A stretch of DNA of 50,756 nt. Origin: Fidelibacterota bacterium SCGC AAA003-L08 (lineage in GTDB: Bacteria > Fidelibacterota > Marinisomatia > SCGC-AAA003-L08 > D37C17). Location: assembly GCA_000405805.1 (NCBI GenBank), contig ASPJ01000006.1, positions 1-50,756 on the forward strand. Reading direction: 5' to 3'. The translations under genes and the position numbers were made by a program. Positions 7,688-17,626 of this stretch are shown here, piece by piece. The stretch's first letter is position 1. Each line of letters begins with the position of its first letter. The notes beneath the pieces are model-generated. The model worked only from the letters and a program-made list of their open reading frames with translations. It did not search any database and was not told the DNA's origin.

Positions 7688-9067
7688 ATGAGTAATAAAA
7701 ATTCATATAAACAAATACCATCAGTAGATGAAATAATAAAAAATTTATCTTCAGAATTATTATTACTTCCAAGAAATTTATTAAAAAAAGTTATTAGGGA
7801 TTCTATTAAACAGATTAAAGTAGAAATAGCAAATAATAAAATCAAAAAAATCACAGATAATATTTATTCATTGATAAATGATAAGCTAAGTGAGATTAGT
7901 AAACCGCACCTTAATAAAGTCATTAATGGTACTGGAATTATTTTGCATACTGGTTTAGGAAGAGCTCCAATATCAAAAGAGATATTTAATAAAGCATTTG
8001 ATTCAACATATCCATATACTAATCTAGAATTTAGTTTAAAGAATGGAGAGAGAGGAGAAAGAAATAATCATGTTAACTATTTGATTAATAGTATTACAGG
8101 ATGTGAATCATCAATAGTGGTAAATAATAATGCAGCAGCAGTTTTATTAGCATTAAATACATTGGGTGAAAATGAGAAGGTTATTATTAGTAGAGGACAG
8201 CAAATTGAAATAGGAGGTTCATTTAGAATTCCAGATATTATAAATAAATCAAATTGTAAAATGATTGAAGTTGGCACTACTAATAAGACACGTTTAGAAG
8301 ATTATGAGGAAGTTATTAAAGACAATAAAGGATTGATTTTATACGCTCATACAAGTAATTATAAAATAATAGGATTTACAGAAGAAGTAAGTTTAATAGA
8401 TTTAGCAAAATTAAGTAAAAGAAAGAGGATTCCATTAATAGTTGACTTAGGAAGTGGTGCATTAGTTGATTTTTCTAAAATGGAACTACCTTTTGAGAAT
8501 TTAGTCAAATGGTATATAAAATCAGGAGCAGAAGTAGTTACTTTTAGTGGGGATAAATTAATTGGAGGTCCCCAATGTGGTATAATTTGTGGAAGCAAAA
8601 AATTATTAAATAAAATACATAAAAATCCTATATATAGAGCTCTAAGATGTGACAAGCTTACTATTTCATTGTTAGAACATTCATTAAGAACATTCATATC
8701 CGATAATGAAGTGACTCGAGATAATATGACTATATTTTTATTAAATAGAGGTAGAAAAGAATTAAAAAGATTAGGTAATAAAATATTAGATAATATTAAT
8801 TCAAAAATTATTAAAAAAAACAATATAGAATTAATTGAATCTAAAGTTGAAGCTGGAAGTGGATCATTACCAACACAAAATATTGAAAGTTATGCAATTT
8901 CAATTAAATCTCAAATTAAACCTAAAATACTATCTGATTTATTTAGAGTAGCAAGTACTCCTATTATTGGTTATATAAATAAGGGAGTTTATTTTATCGA
9001 TTTAAAAGCGATACCTGAAGATCAATCCAATCTAGTTGCTCAAGCAATTAAAAAAGTATTATCATGA
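7688..9067 (+). CDS. selA: L-seryl-tRNA(Sec) selenium transferase SelA
   Basis: SelA is a PLP enzyme that converts seryl-tRNA(Sec) to selenocysteyl-tRNA(Sec) using selenophosphate. The 459 residues match the usual length. Family marks include INGTGIILHTGLGRAP (80-95), NLEFSLKNGERGERN (112-126), VNNNAAAVLLALN and VDLGSGAL. The PLP-binding lysine is K290 in SGDKLIGGPQ. It overlaps selB by four bases (ATGA), so the pair is coupled. selC and selD are not in the window. Their presence elsewhere is expected but not shown. Confidence 0.95.
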   Translation: MSNKNSYKQIPSVDEIIKNLSSELLLLPRNLLKKVIRDSIKQIKVEIANNKIKKITDNIYSLINDKLSEISKPHLNKVINGTGIILHTGLGRAPISKEIFNKAFDSTYPYTNLEFSLKNGERGERNNHVNYLINSITGCESSIVVNNNAAAVLLALNTLGENEKVIISRGQQIEIGGSFRIPDIINKSNCKMIEVGTTNKTRLEDYEEVIKDNKGLILYAHTSNYKIIGFTEEVSLIDLAKLSKRKRIPLIVDLGSGALVDFSKMELPFENLVKWYIKSGAEVVTFSGDKLIGGPQCGIICGSKKLLNKIHKNPIYRALRCDKLTISLLEHSLRTFISDNEVTRDNMTIFLLNRGRKELKRLGNKILDNINSKIIKKNNIELIESKVEAGSGSLPTQNIESYAISIKSQIKPKILSDLFRVASTPIIGYINKGVYFIDLKAIPEDQSNLVAQAIKKVLS

Positions 9068-10932
9068 ATCAAGTAGTTGTTGGTATGGCAGGTCATATAG
9101 ATCATGGAAAAACTTCAATTATCAAATCATTAACAGGCACACAAACAGAAAGATATGCTGAAGAAGTTGAGCGTGGATTAACTATTGATATAGGATTTGC
9201 TTTCTTAAGTGAGAATATTACGTTAATTGATGTTCCAGGACATGAGAGATTTATAAAAAATATGCTTACAGGTAGTTATGGAATTGATTTCGCGATTTTA
9301 GTTATAGCTGCAGATGATGGTATTATGCCTCAAACTAAAGAACATTTTGAGATACTTAAAATATTAGGTGTCCAACAAGGGCTTATTGTATTAAATAAGA
9401 TTGATTTGGCTGATGAAGATTGGATTGAGCTATTAATAGAAGATATCGCTAAAATGACAAAAGAGTCATTCTTAGAAAATTCCAAGATAATAAAGACATC
9501 TACTATTAAAAATATTGGAATCCAAAAATTAAAGGATGAGATTTTTGTATGTTCAGAAAATATTCCTAGCAAACATGATAGAGGATTTTTTAGAATGGCA
9601 GTTGATAGAGCATTTACTATTAAAGGCTATGGAACAGTAACTACTGGGACAGTAACTTCTGGGAAGATATCTGTTGGGGATACCATTAACGTAATGCCAA
9701 ATGATGAACAATATAAAATACGAGGAATTCATTCCCATGAACAATCTGTAACAACAGTTGAGATAGGTTCTAGAGCAGCAATAAATATTAGCAATCTAAA
9801 TATAGAAAATATATATAGAGGTCATCAAATATCATCTCCAGGTTATTTAACATCTGCTAAAAATCTTCTTGTATCCTGCACATTGTTAGAGACTGCAAAA
9901 AAATCACTTAAGCAAAATCAGAGAATAAGGGTTCATATAGGGACGTCTGAATCTATTGGTCGAGTATCATTAGTTGATATGGATAGCTTAAAACCAGGTA
10001 AAACCTCCATATTATTAATCAAGTTAGAATCAGATATAATTACGATAATGGATGATAAGTTTATTTTAAGAACATTTTCTCCATTAGTTACAATTGGTGG
10101 TGGCATAGTAATCGATAAAATAGTAAATAAAAAATGGAAAGAAATTAAAAAATATATTAAAGATATTGAAAAGTTAAATAAAAATCAAATAAAACATTAT
10201 ATGATAGAATCCCAAGAATTCAAACCATTAACTTATCATCAAACTCAAGTAAAATTTGGTTTAGGAGATAAGCAAATAGACAAATTTATTAATTATGATA
10301 ATCAAATAGATTTTATTAAATATAAATCCCAAAAATGGTTAGCTACGAAAAAGCAGATAGCAATATGCAGAAATTATTTATTAGTTTTTTTAAAGTCGAA
10401 TAATGATGAGTATGATATTGGATTTTCTAAATCATTAATAGTTCAAAATACTAATGGGAATGAGAAATTCTTAGATTATCTTTTAGAGAGATTACAAGAA
10501 TCAAATGAAATATATAAAAAGAATGAGAAATGGATTGTTAAAGGTGAGATGATTGTTTTAGATGATTTTGATAAATCACTAAAAGATAATCTATTAAATA
10601 TTTTAAATAAAGAAGGTCTTATTACTTCAGACTTAGAAGAACTATCATTAGCAAGTGAGTCTAAGAAAGAAAAAGTAAAAAAGATATTGAATATTCTTGA
10701 AAAGGATAATCAAATAGTACGATTAAATGAAAACTTGATATTTTCTACAAAAAATCTAAATAATCTTAAAAATGATTTAAATGATTTTTTTCTATCAAAT
10801 AAAATATTATCTATGCAGAAATTTAAGGAAATGACAGGCACAACTCGAAAGTATGCTGTTCCATTATTAGAGTATTTTGATAAAATTAAATTGACATTTA
10901 GAGTTGACGAAGGAAGAAAATTAATTCAATGA
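9064..10932 (+). CDS. selB: Selenocysteine-specific elongation factor SelB
   Basis: SelB delivers Sec-tRNA(Sec) to UGA codons next to a SECIS hairpin. The 622 residues begin with an EF-Tu-like GTPase: GHIDHGKT (10-17), DVPGHERF (56-63) and NKID (111-114). Beta-barrel domains follow (RGFFRMAVDRAFTIKGYGTVTTGTV-type start of domain 2). C-terminal winged-helix repeats (about 370-622) bind SECIS RNA; the last carries KFKEMTGTTRKYAVPLLEYFD. Length and order are normal. It overlaps selA upstream and mutS downstream by four bases each. Confidence 0.95.
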   Translation: MNQVVVGMAGHIDHGKTSIIKSLTGTQTERYAEEVERGLTIDIGFAFLSENITLIDVPGHERFIKNMLTGSYGIDFAILVIAADDGIMPQTKEHFEILKILGVQQGLIVLNKIDLADEDWIELLIEDIAKMTKESFLENSKIIKTSTIKNIGIQKLKDEIFVCSENIPSKHDRGFFRMAVDRAFTIKGYGTVTTGTVTSGKISVGDTINVMPNDEQYKIRGIHSHEQSVTTVEIGSRAAINISNLNIENIYRGHQISSPGYLTSAKNLLVSCTLLETAKKSLKQNQRIRVHIGTSESIGRVSLVDMDSLKPGKTSILLIKLESDIITIMDDKFILRTFSPLVTIGGGIVIDKIVNKKWKEIKKYIKDIEKLNKNQIKHYMIESQEFKPLTYHQTQVKFGLGDKQIDKFINYDNQIDFIKYKSQKWLATKKQIAICRNYLLVFLKSNNDEYDIGFSKSLIVQNTNGNEKFLDYLLERLQESNEIYKKNEKWIVKGEMIVLDDFDKSLKDNLLNILNKEGLITSDLEELSLASESKKEKVKKILNILEKDNQIVRLNENLIFSTKNLNNLKNDLNDFFLSNKILSMQKFKEMTGTTRKYAVPLLEYFDKIKLTFRVDEGRKLIQ

Positions 10933-13523
10933 ATGATTTAAAAAAAGAGACTCCTGTTATGAGACAGTTTAGAGATGCTAAAAAATCTCATCCAGATTCT
11001 ATTATGTTATTTAGAATGGGAGATTTTTATGAAACTTTTGAAAATGATGCTATTATTACTTCAAAAATTTTAGGGATTACATTGACTAAAAGATCTAATG
11101 GAGCAGCATCATCAGTTCCTTTAGCAGGTTTTCCATATCATTCTTTAGATCAATATTTACATAAATTATTAAAAGCAGGACATAGGGTTGCTATTTGTGA
11201 ACAGGTTGAAGACCCTAAAAAAGCAAAGGGTATAGTTAAGAGGGATGTAGTTGAAGTTTTATCTCCAGGCACAGCAATATCTGACCAATATCTTGATAAA
11301 AAGAAAAATAATTTTTTTGCTAGTCTGTTTATTATTGAGGAACTAGCAGGTATTGCTATAGTTGATTATTCTACAGGAGAATTTAGGTGTGGAGAATTTC
11401 AATTAAATAATATAAAGAATATTATAGATGAATTTTCTGTTTCTGAAATTATTATTCCAGAAAATCAAATAAATTTATTATCGAATAAATTGAATATAGA
11501 ATCTTTCTTTATCACTAAAATACCTGAATACGCAATGAACAAACAAATTGCAATTCAAATATTAACTGACCAATTCAAAACAAATTCATTAAAAGGTTTT
11601 GGAGTTGAAAAATTTAACCCAGGAATCTGTGCTTCAGGTAATGCTATTAGATATTTACAGAAAAATTTCATGGGTAGAACAAAACATTTAGTTTCACTTC
11701 AACTTATTAATGATAAAGAGATAATGAGTCTGGATCTATTTACTATAAAGAATCTTGAATTATTTTCTTCATTATCGAATTCACAATTAAATGCAACGCT
11801 AATAAGTATAATGGATACGATGGAAACACCTCAAGGGAGTAGGCTTATTAGAAAATGGATTAGGAGACCATTGCTTGATAAGAAGAGGATTCTCACTAGA
11901 TTAAATAGAATTGAGGAATTAATTAATAGTTCAGAGTTGCTGAATTATTGTTTTGATGAATTGAAACATATATCTGATATTGATAGAATAATTTCTAAAC
12001 TATCTACTGATAAATCCAATCCTAAGGATTTGATCAATTTATCAAATTCTCTTTTTATAATTAGCTCAATTAGAAATGAAATAATAAATAATAAAACTAG
12101 TGAATTAAATAAATTATCAAAAGAACTATTAGATACTTCTAATTCAGAAAAACTTATTAATGATACAATTACAAAGGATCCTCCTATTAATTTAAATAAG
12201 GGAAACTTTATAAGGAGAGGATTTTCTAAATCATTGGATGAGCTTCATGAAATTACGAATCACGGTAATGATTGGCTGGTAAATTTTCAATCTAATGAAA
12301 GAGAGAGAAGTAATATTCCTAGCCTTAAAATAGGATACAATAAAGTTTTTGGTTATTATATTGAAGTTACAAAAACACATATAGATAAGATACCTGATAA
12401 TTATATTAGAAAACAGACTCTTACAAATGCAGAAAGATATTTCACTGAAGAATTAAAAGAATATGAAAATCGCATATTATCTGCAAAAGATAAAATCAAT
12501 GAATTAGAAATAGAAATTTTTAATAATTTGAGAAACAAGCTGTTGATGAATATAGAGCCTATATTAAATAACTCATTAATTATAGCGAAGATTGACATTG
12601 CGACTAATTTAGCAAAACTTTCTATTGATAATAATTATATAAAACCAGATATATCAAATAGTGATAAAATAATTATCAAGGAATCTCGTCATCCCGTTAT
12701 TGAGAAATTATTACCTATGGGAGAAGATTTTATAGCCAATGATATTTATCTAGATTCTAATGATAAACAAATTGGTATAATTACAGGTCCTAACATGTCT
12801 GGGAAGAGCACATATTTACGTCAAATAGGTTTGATTGTGATAATGTCGCAGATGGGATCATTTGTCCCTGCAACATCTGCAAAAATAGGGATTGTGGACA
12901 AATTATTTACTAGAGTTGGCGCAAACGATAATCTTGCAGAGGGAGAATCAACTTTTCTTGTAGAAATGAATGAAACTGCAAACATATTAAATAATGCATC
13001 AGATAAAAGTTTAATTATTTTAGATGAAATTGGCAGAGGAACTTCAACTTATGATGGCTTGTCTATTGCATGGGCGATTACTGAGTTTATACATAACAAT
13101 AAAGAATCATGCTCAAAAACATTATTTGCAACTCATTATCATGAATTAGTTGATCTAGCAAATTCACTTAAGAAAGCATTTAATTTGAATGTAGATGTTA
13201 GAGAATTAAATGGTGAAATTGTTTTTTTAAGAAAAATTATTGATGGAGGAACCGATAAAAGCTATGGGATTTATGTTGCAAAAATGGCAGGACTCCCAAG
13301 TGAAATAATTGTAAGAGCTAGTGAGATTTTACAGTCATTATCAGACCATAAGAAACGAACAGTAAATATACAAGAATATGATTCGAATAGATTGGAAAAA
13401 TCTCTTGAGAAAGATAGAATAAATGAACTTATTAATGAATTAAAGAGTATAAATATTGATAATATATCACCTATTGAAGTATCAAAGAAAATTCATGAAT
13501 TAAAAACTAAATATGAGTTATAG
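10929..13523 (+). CDS. mutS: DNA mismatch repair protein MutS
   Basis: The 864-residue MutS1 recognises mispairs and starts methyl- or strand-directed repair. The mismatch-wedging Phe-x-Glu is F33-Y34-E35 (GDFYETF). The connector, lever and clamp domains follow. The ATPase has Walker A GPNMSGKST at 620-628, Walker B with D699-E700 (LIILDEIGRGTS) and the THYHEL motif. The C-terminus ends in a helix-turn-helix dimerisation segment. All key residues are present, so loss of mismatch repair is not suggested here. The start overlaps selB (ATGA). Confidence 0.97.
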   Translation: MNDLKKETPVMRQFRDAKKSHPDSIMLFRMGDFYETFENDAIITSKILGITLTKRSNGAASSVPLAGFPYHSLDQYLHKLLKAGHRVAICEQVEDPKKAKGIVKRDVVEVLSPGTAISDQYLDKKKNNFFASLFIIEELAGIAIVDYSTGEFRCGEFQLNNIKNIIDEFSVSEIIIPENQINLLSNKLNIESFFITKIPEYAMNKQIAIQILTDQFKTNSLKGFGVEKFNPGICASGNAIRYLQKNFMGRTKHLVSLQLINDKEIMSLDLFTIKNLELFSSLSNSQLNATLISIMDTMETPQGSRLIRKWIRRPLLDKKRILTRLNRIEELINSSELLNYCFDELKHISDIDRIISKLSTDKSNPKDLINLSNSLFIISSIRNEIINNKTSELNKLSKELLDTSNSEKLINDTITKDPPINLNKGNFIRRGFSKSLDELHEITNHGNDWLVNFQSNERERSNIPSLKIGYNKVFGYYIEVTKTHIDKIPDNYIRKQTLTNAERYFTEELKEYENRILSAKDKINELEIEIFNNLRNKLLMNIEPILNNSLIIAKIDIATNLAKLSIDNNYIKPDISNSDKIIIKESRHPVIEKLLPMGEDFIANDIYLDSNDKQIGIITGPNMSGKSTYLRQIGLIVIMSQMGSFVPATSAKIGIVDKLFTRVGANDNLAEGESTFLVEMNETANILNNASDKSLIILDEIGRGTSTYDGLSIAWAITEFIHNNKESCSKTLFATHYHELVDLANSLKKAFNLNVDVRELNGEIVFLRKIIDGGTDKSYGIYVAKMAGLPSEIIVRASEILQSLSDHKKRTVNIQEYDSNRLEKSLEKDRINELINELKSINIDNISPIEVSKKIHELKTKYEL

Positions 13524-13526
13524 TAA

Positions 13527-14447
13527 ATGAAAATTAAAATTATTATTATTTTAGGTAATTTCCTGCTCTCTCAGCTTTTAGATGATTCTATGAATATTAA
13601 TTATATCCCAACATCAGTTAATTCAAGTGGAATGGGAGGTATATATATTCCTCACAACATTGATAATGAAATAAATTTTTCTCACTTGTCAAGATTTGGA
13701 GGCATATATAGGTTAGATGCAATTCAGTATAATAATATTCTATTTACTGCTCATGGAGTTAGTGATATAGTTAATACTACACAAGCATGGACTAATATTG
13801 ATGGAGATGGTCCTGCGGCGAATGAAATAGATTATTCAAAAATAAGCTATTTTGATGTAAAAGATTATAATATTACTATATCAAAGATTATTAAGAATAA
13901 ATACAATATATCAATAAAGGGTACATTGTCGGAGAATTATAATCGGTACGGATTTGGATTAGGTTTGAATATAGTAACTACAAAGAGGGAATATAAATGG
14001 TTTGATTATTATTTAGGTATTTATGATATGTTATCTTTTAAGATATGGCCTCGTGACGGTAGTTTTCTTTCATCTTCATCATGTTCTGATTGTGAAGGAT
14101 ATTTAGAGTTTTATGAACCAAAAATCATGGTATCATTAGAACGTAGATTTTTAAAATCATTAAATGTATTAACATTGTATGGGATGTATAAGGATGCTGA
14201 TGGAGAATCTACAGTTGATTACAGATTTGGCTCAAAAATTACTCTAACAGATAATATAGATATATTTTTGGGAAAATCTAGATTCAAGAGGTTATCATTT
14301 GGCTTCAGCATATCAAATCAATTATTTAATATTGACTATTCATATATAATCTCTGCTGATGATTTACCCTTTGATAATTCTTATAATATTGGATTAGGAA
14401 TCAATATTAATCAATTAATTGAAAAAGGTGGGAGTTTCCACCCTTAA
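13527..14447 (+). CDS. Outer membrane beta-barrel protein, PorV/UPF0164-like
   Basis: A 306-residue exported protein with an N-terminal signal peptide (MKIKIIIILGNFLLSQLL). The body consists of alternating beta strands with aromatic ends, for example YGFGLGLNIV and LGKSRFKRLSFGFSIS, typical of an outer membrane barrel. The early GMGGIYIPHNIDNEINF resembles the start of PorV/PorQ/UPF0164-type barrels of FCB bacteria. That placement is by pattern only, and no substrate can be given. It starts three bases after mutS but has no functional link to it. Confidence 0.6.
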   Translation: MKIKIIIILGNFLLSQLLDDSMNINYIPTSVNSSGMGGIYIPHNIDNEINFSHLSRFGGIYRLDAIQYNNILFTAHGVSDIVNTTQAWTNIDGDGPAANEIDYSKISYFDVKDYNITISKIIKNKYNISIKGTLSENYNRYGFGLGLNIVTTKREYKWFDYYLGIYDMLSFKIWPRDGSFLSSSSCSDCEGYLEFYEPKIMVSLERRFLKSLNVLTLYGMYKDADGESTVDYRFGSKITLTDNIDIFLGKSRFKRLSFGFSISNQLFNIDYSYIISADDLPFDNSYNIGLGININQLIEKGGSFHP

Positions 14448-14518
14448 TTTATTATTTAAGGTTGGTATAAATACTTATTTAACATTAATTTCATGTTCAA
14501 AATTTTTGGTATAAAATT

Positions 14519-15388
14519 ATGATAAAAAGCATGACGGGTTATGGTGAATTTAAAAAAGAAAATGAATATGCTCATATTAATGTGCAAATTCAGTCATTAA
14601 ACAGTCGTTTTTTTGATTTTTATATAAAAGCTGGAAAAATTTTATCTATTTATGATAATGAAATTAGAAATGAAATTAAACATAATTGTGTTAGAGGAAA
14701 TTTTCAATTGAAGACTTCAATTGAGTTCCACAGTAAAGAAGAAATAATCATAAATAAAGATAAAATATTGGATTATATGAATATATCTAAACAAATACAA
14801 AGTCTAACTAAAAATACTATGGATGAATTATCTGTAGATAAATTAATGAGTATGACAGATATTTATAAGACAGAGAACAATAATGATGAATTAATTAAAG
14901 AGCTATATTTTAAATGTGTCAAGGGTGCTATTATAGAATTAGATAATTCTAGAATGAATGAGGGGAAGAATATAGAATATAGTTTAAAAGAAAATATTAA
15001 GAACTTAGAAGATGAATTAGAAATAATATTAGATATCTCCAAAGTAAATATAAATGATGAAGTGGATAAATATAATGATAAAATAAATAATATGATTGAA
15101 GATTTAGATTTAGATAGAAGTAGACTATACCAAGAAATTGCGATAATGATAGAAAAAAAAGATATTAATGAAGAATTGGTTAGATTACGAAGTCATCTGG
15201 ATACTTTAAAAAAGTATTTAAACAGTAATAGTGAAGTTGGAAAAAAAATTAATTTCATGCTGCAAGAAGTTGGTAGAGAAATAAATACTATTAGTTCAAA
15301 ATGTAATAACATTAATATTACTCATGCAGCTTTGAATATGAAAAATGAACTTGAAAAAATTAGAGAACAGGCGCAAAATATATTATGA
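14519..15388 (+). CDS. yicC: YicC-family endoribonuclease
   Basis: A 289-residue member of the YicC/YloC family, recently shown in other bacteria to be an endoribonuclease acting in RNA turnover. The N-terminal signature MIKSMTGYGEF and the NSRFFDFYIK segment are clear. The C-terminal half is helical and charged and ends with the conserved EVGREINTISSKCN, then ALNMKNELEKIREQAQNI. The stop overlaps gmk (ATGA). The yicC-gmk-rpoZ order is common across bacteria. About 70 bases of AT-rich DNA before it probably hold the promoter, but I cannot fix its boxes. Confidence 0.92.
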   Translation: MIKSMTGYGEFKKENEYAHINVQIQSLNSRFFDFYIKAGKILSIYDNEIRNEIKHNCVRGNFQLKTSIEFHSKEEIIINKDKILDYMNISKQIQSLTKNTMDELSVDKLMSMTDIYKTENNNDELIKELYFKCVKGAIIELDNSRMNEGKNIEYSLKENIKNLEDELEIILDISKVNINDEVDKYNDKINNMIEDLDLDRSRLYQEIAIMIEKKDINEELVRLRSHLDTLKKYLNSNSEVGKKINFMLQEVGREINTISSKCNNINITHAALNMKNELEKIREQAQNIL

Positions 15389-15963
15389 AAAAAGGAAAGC
15401 TAATTGTTTTATCAGCTCCATCAGGAACAGGAAAAACAACAATAACGAAAGAGTTGCTAAAAAGAAATCCAAAATGGCAATTTTCTGTCTCAGCTACAAC
15501 TAGACCTCCTAGAGAGGGTGAAGTTGATGGAAAAGATTATATGTTTATGAGTAAAGAGAAATTTGAACATTATGTTAAATTTGGAGACTTTTTAGAATGG
15601 GAATTTGTTCATGGGAATAGATATGGAACACTTACTGATCCACTTTATGAATCTCTTGATGAAGGAAAAATTATGTTGCTCGACATTGATGTAGTAGGTG
15701 GTCGAAGTGTAATGGAAGAATTTCCAGATGACACTTTATCTATATTCATAGAGCCTCCAGGCTTAAATATTGCAGAACAAAAAATAGTTCTAGAAGATAG
15801 ACTTAGAAGTAGAGGCAATGAGCAAACTACACAAATTAAAAATCGATTAAAACGATTTGAAACAGAAATGGAATTTAAAGAAAGTTTTAATTTACATTAT
15901 GTAAATGAAGTTTTAGAGGAAACAATAAATTTAATAAATGAAGATATAAAGGAGAGGATGTAA
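15385..15963 (+). CDS. gmk: Guanylate kinase
   Basis: Guanylate kinase phosphorylates GMP to GDP with ATP. The 192 residues are of normal length. The P-loop is SAPSGTGKTT (9-18), and GMP-binding residues lie in SATTRPPREGEVDGKDY and FLEWEFVHGNRYGT. LLDIDVVGG follows and the lid contains RLRSRGNE. It overlaps yicC and shares a base with the rpoZ start. The neighbours gmk, rpoZ and relA/spoT link guanine nucleotide supply with (p)ppGpp control. Confidence 0.96.
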   Translation: MKKGKLIVLSAPSGTGKTTITKELLKRNPKWQFSVSATTRPPREGEVDGKDYMFMSKEKFEHYVKFGDFLEWEFVHGNRYGTLTDPLYESLDEGKIMLLDIDVVGGRSVMEEFPDDTLSIFIEPPGLNIAEQKIVLEDRLRSRGNEQTTQIKNRLKRFETEMEFKESFNLHYVNEVLEETINLINEDIKERM

Positions 15964-16244
15964 TGGAAGTAAAAGCTGTAAGAATGGAAAAACTATTTGC
16001 AAAAGATAATGATATATATACTAATGTCATCATCACTGCAAAAAGATCGAGACAAATAATTGATTCACGAGCTTTAGATTTTGAATCAATAGAAAATATT
16101 GAAGATTCCTTGGAATTAGAGGAGATAGAAAATAAAAACATGGAACATAAAGATGATGATAAACCAATGATAGTCGCAATGGAAGAATTTATGAGGGGAG
16201 ATCTTGATTGGAGGCATACGGCTTCTGAATCTGATGAAGATTAA
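15963..16244 (+). CDS. rpoZ: RNA polymerase omega subunit (FCB type)
   Basis: A 93-residue RpoZ/RPB6-like protein that helps RNA polymerase assembly and in some bacteria forms part of the ppGpp site. The omega core is seen in NVIITAKRSRQI (about 21-32) and in the later KPMIVAMEEFMRGDLDW. The middle is acidic and longer than in E. coli. It lies directly after gmk with a one-base overlap, as in many bacteria. The sequence is divergent, so the call rests on the two motifs plus position. Confidence 0.82.
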   Translation: MEVKAVRMEKLFAKDNDIYTNVIITAKRSRQIIDSRALDFESIENIEDSLELEEIENKNMEHKDDDKPMIVAMEEFMRGDLDWRHTASESDED

Positions 16245-16253
16245 TAGTATCAA

Positions 16254-17624
16254 ATGTCAAAGGAAAAAGAACAAAGATTACCACCTCAATCTATTGAATC
16301 TGAATTAGCAGTTTTAGGATGCATATTAATTGACCCCCAATCATTTCCTAAAGTGCTTCACTTCATTAATAAAGATAGTTTTTATAAAAAAATACATTCA
16401 ATAATTTTTATTACAATGTCAGAATTATTCGAAAACAATGAATCAATTGACAACATAACTTTAACTGAAAAACTCAAAGAGAAAAAGCAATTAGAATCCA
16501 TTGGAGGAGCATATTTCATAACAGGACTATCATCCGAAGCACCAACAGCATCTAATGTTGAATATTATGCTAAAATTGTAAAAGAAAAAGCTATTTTAAG
16601 AAAAGTAATTGAGACTGCTATTAATATGGGTGAAACTGCTTATGACCCAGGGAAAAATTCAGTAGAGATTCTAGATAAAGCAGAAAGTCTACTATTCGAA
16701 ATATCCCAACATTCAGATAAAACTAAATTTATGGATTTGGATTCTTTATTGCAAAAAACTCTCGAAAATTGGGGTGCTCAAAGAGATGATAACTATACTG
16801 GAATTCGTACTGGTTTTATTGATTTAGATGATAAATTATCAGGATTGCAACAATCTGATTTGATAATTATAGCTGCAAGACCTTCGATGGGGAAGACGGC
16901 CCTAGCATTAAATTTAGCAAGAAATGCTGCCATTGATTATGGCCATAAAGTAGGTATTTTTAGTTTAGAGATGTCTAATCAACAGTTAGCAGAACGATTA
17001 CTTACTTCTGAAGCTAGGGTCGATAGTCATTTAGTTAGAACGGGTAGACTGGCAAAGAGTGATTGGAAAAAAATACCTGCAGCCGCAGGCAAATTACATG
17101 AGTCAAGCATATATATAGATGATTCTCCAGGATTAAATATTATGGAATTGAGAGCAAAGGCTAGACAACTAGTTGCTGAAACTCAAGTTGATATTTTATT
17201 TGTTGATTATATACAATTATTGAATGCAGGACAAAGATTTGAAAGTAGACAACAAGAAATTTCCTATATATCACGTTCACTAAAAGCACTAGCAAAAGAA
17301 TTAAATATACCAGTGGTTGCTTTATCTCAATTGTCTAGAGCTCCGGAAGCTCGTACCGATCATAGGCCCATTATGTCAGATTTAAGAGAAAGTGGAGCTA
17401 TAGAACAAGATGCTGATGTTATATTATTTATATTCAGAAAATATGTTTATTCTAAAAATGATGAAGATAAAGGTGTAGGAGAAATAATAATTGGCAAACA
17501 TAGGAATGGCCCTACTGGTTTAGTTAATGTTACATTTATTGATAAATATGCTAGATTTGAAAATCAAACTACTAATCAACATAGTAAAGAATTTTATGAT
17601 GGTTCGACCATTCCAAATGGTTAA
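16254..17624 (+). CDS. dnaB: Replicative DNA helicase DnaB
   Basis: DnaB is the hexameric 5'-3' helicase at the replication fork. The 456 residues have the N-terminal primase-interacting domain (PPQSIESELAVLG) and linker. The RecA-like C-terminal domain has Walker A ARPSMGKT at 208-215, FSLEMSNQQLAERLL, VDYIQLL and ALSQLSRAPE with DLRESGAIEQDAD. There is no intein in the P-loop. The gene begins ten bases after rpoZ. Confidence 0.97.
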   Translation: MSKEKEQRLPPQSIESELAVLGCILIDPQSFPKVLHFINKDSFYKKIHSIIFITMSELFENNESIDNITLTEKLKEKKQLESIGGAYFITGLSSEAPTASNVEYYAKIVKEKAILRKVIETAINMGETAYDPGKNSVEILDKAESLLFEISQHSDKTKFMDLDSLLQKTLENWGAQRDDNYTGIRTGFIDLDDKLSGLQQSDLIIIAARPSMGKTALALNLARNAAIDYGHKVGIFSLEMSNQQLAERLLTSEARVDSHLVRTGRLAKSDWKKIPAAAGKLHESSIYIDDSPGLNIMELRAKARQLVAETQVDILFVDYIQLLNAGQRFESRQQEISYISRSLKALAKELNIPVVALSQLSRAPEARTDHRPIMSDLRESGAIEQDADVILFIFRKYVYSKNDEDKGVGEIIIGKHRNGPTGLVNVTFIDKYARFENQTTNQHSKEFYDGSTIPNG

Positions 17625-17626
17625 GC

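Noticed and set aside
14427..14442. GGTGG/CCACC hairpin at the end of the outer membrane protein gene as a terminator
   Set aside because: Stem of five pairs only, overlapping the coding end, and no T-run directly after it.
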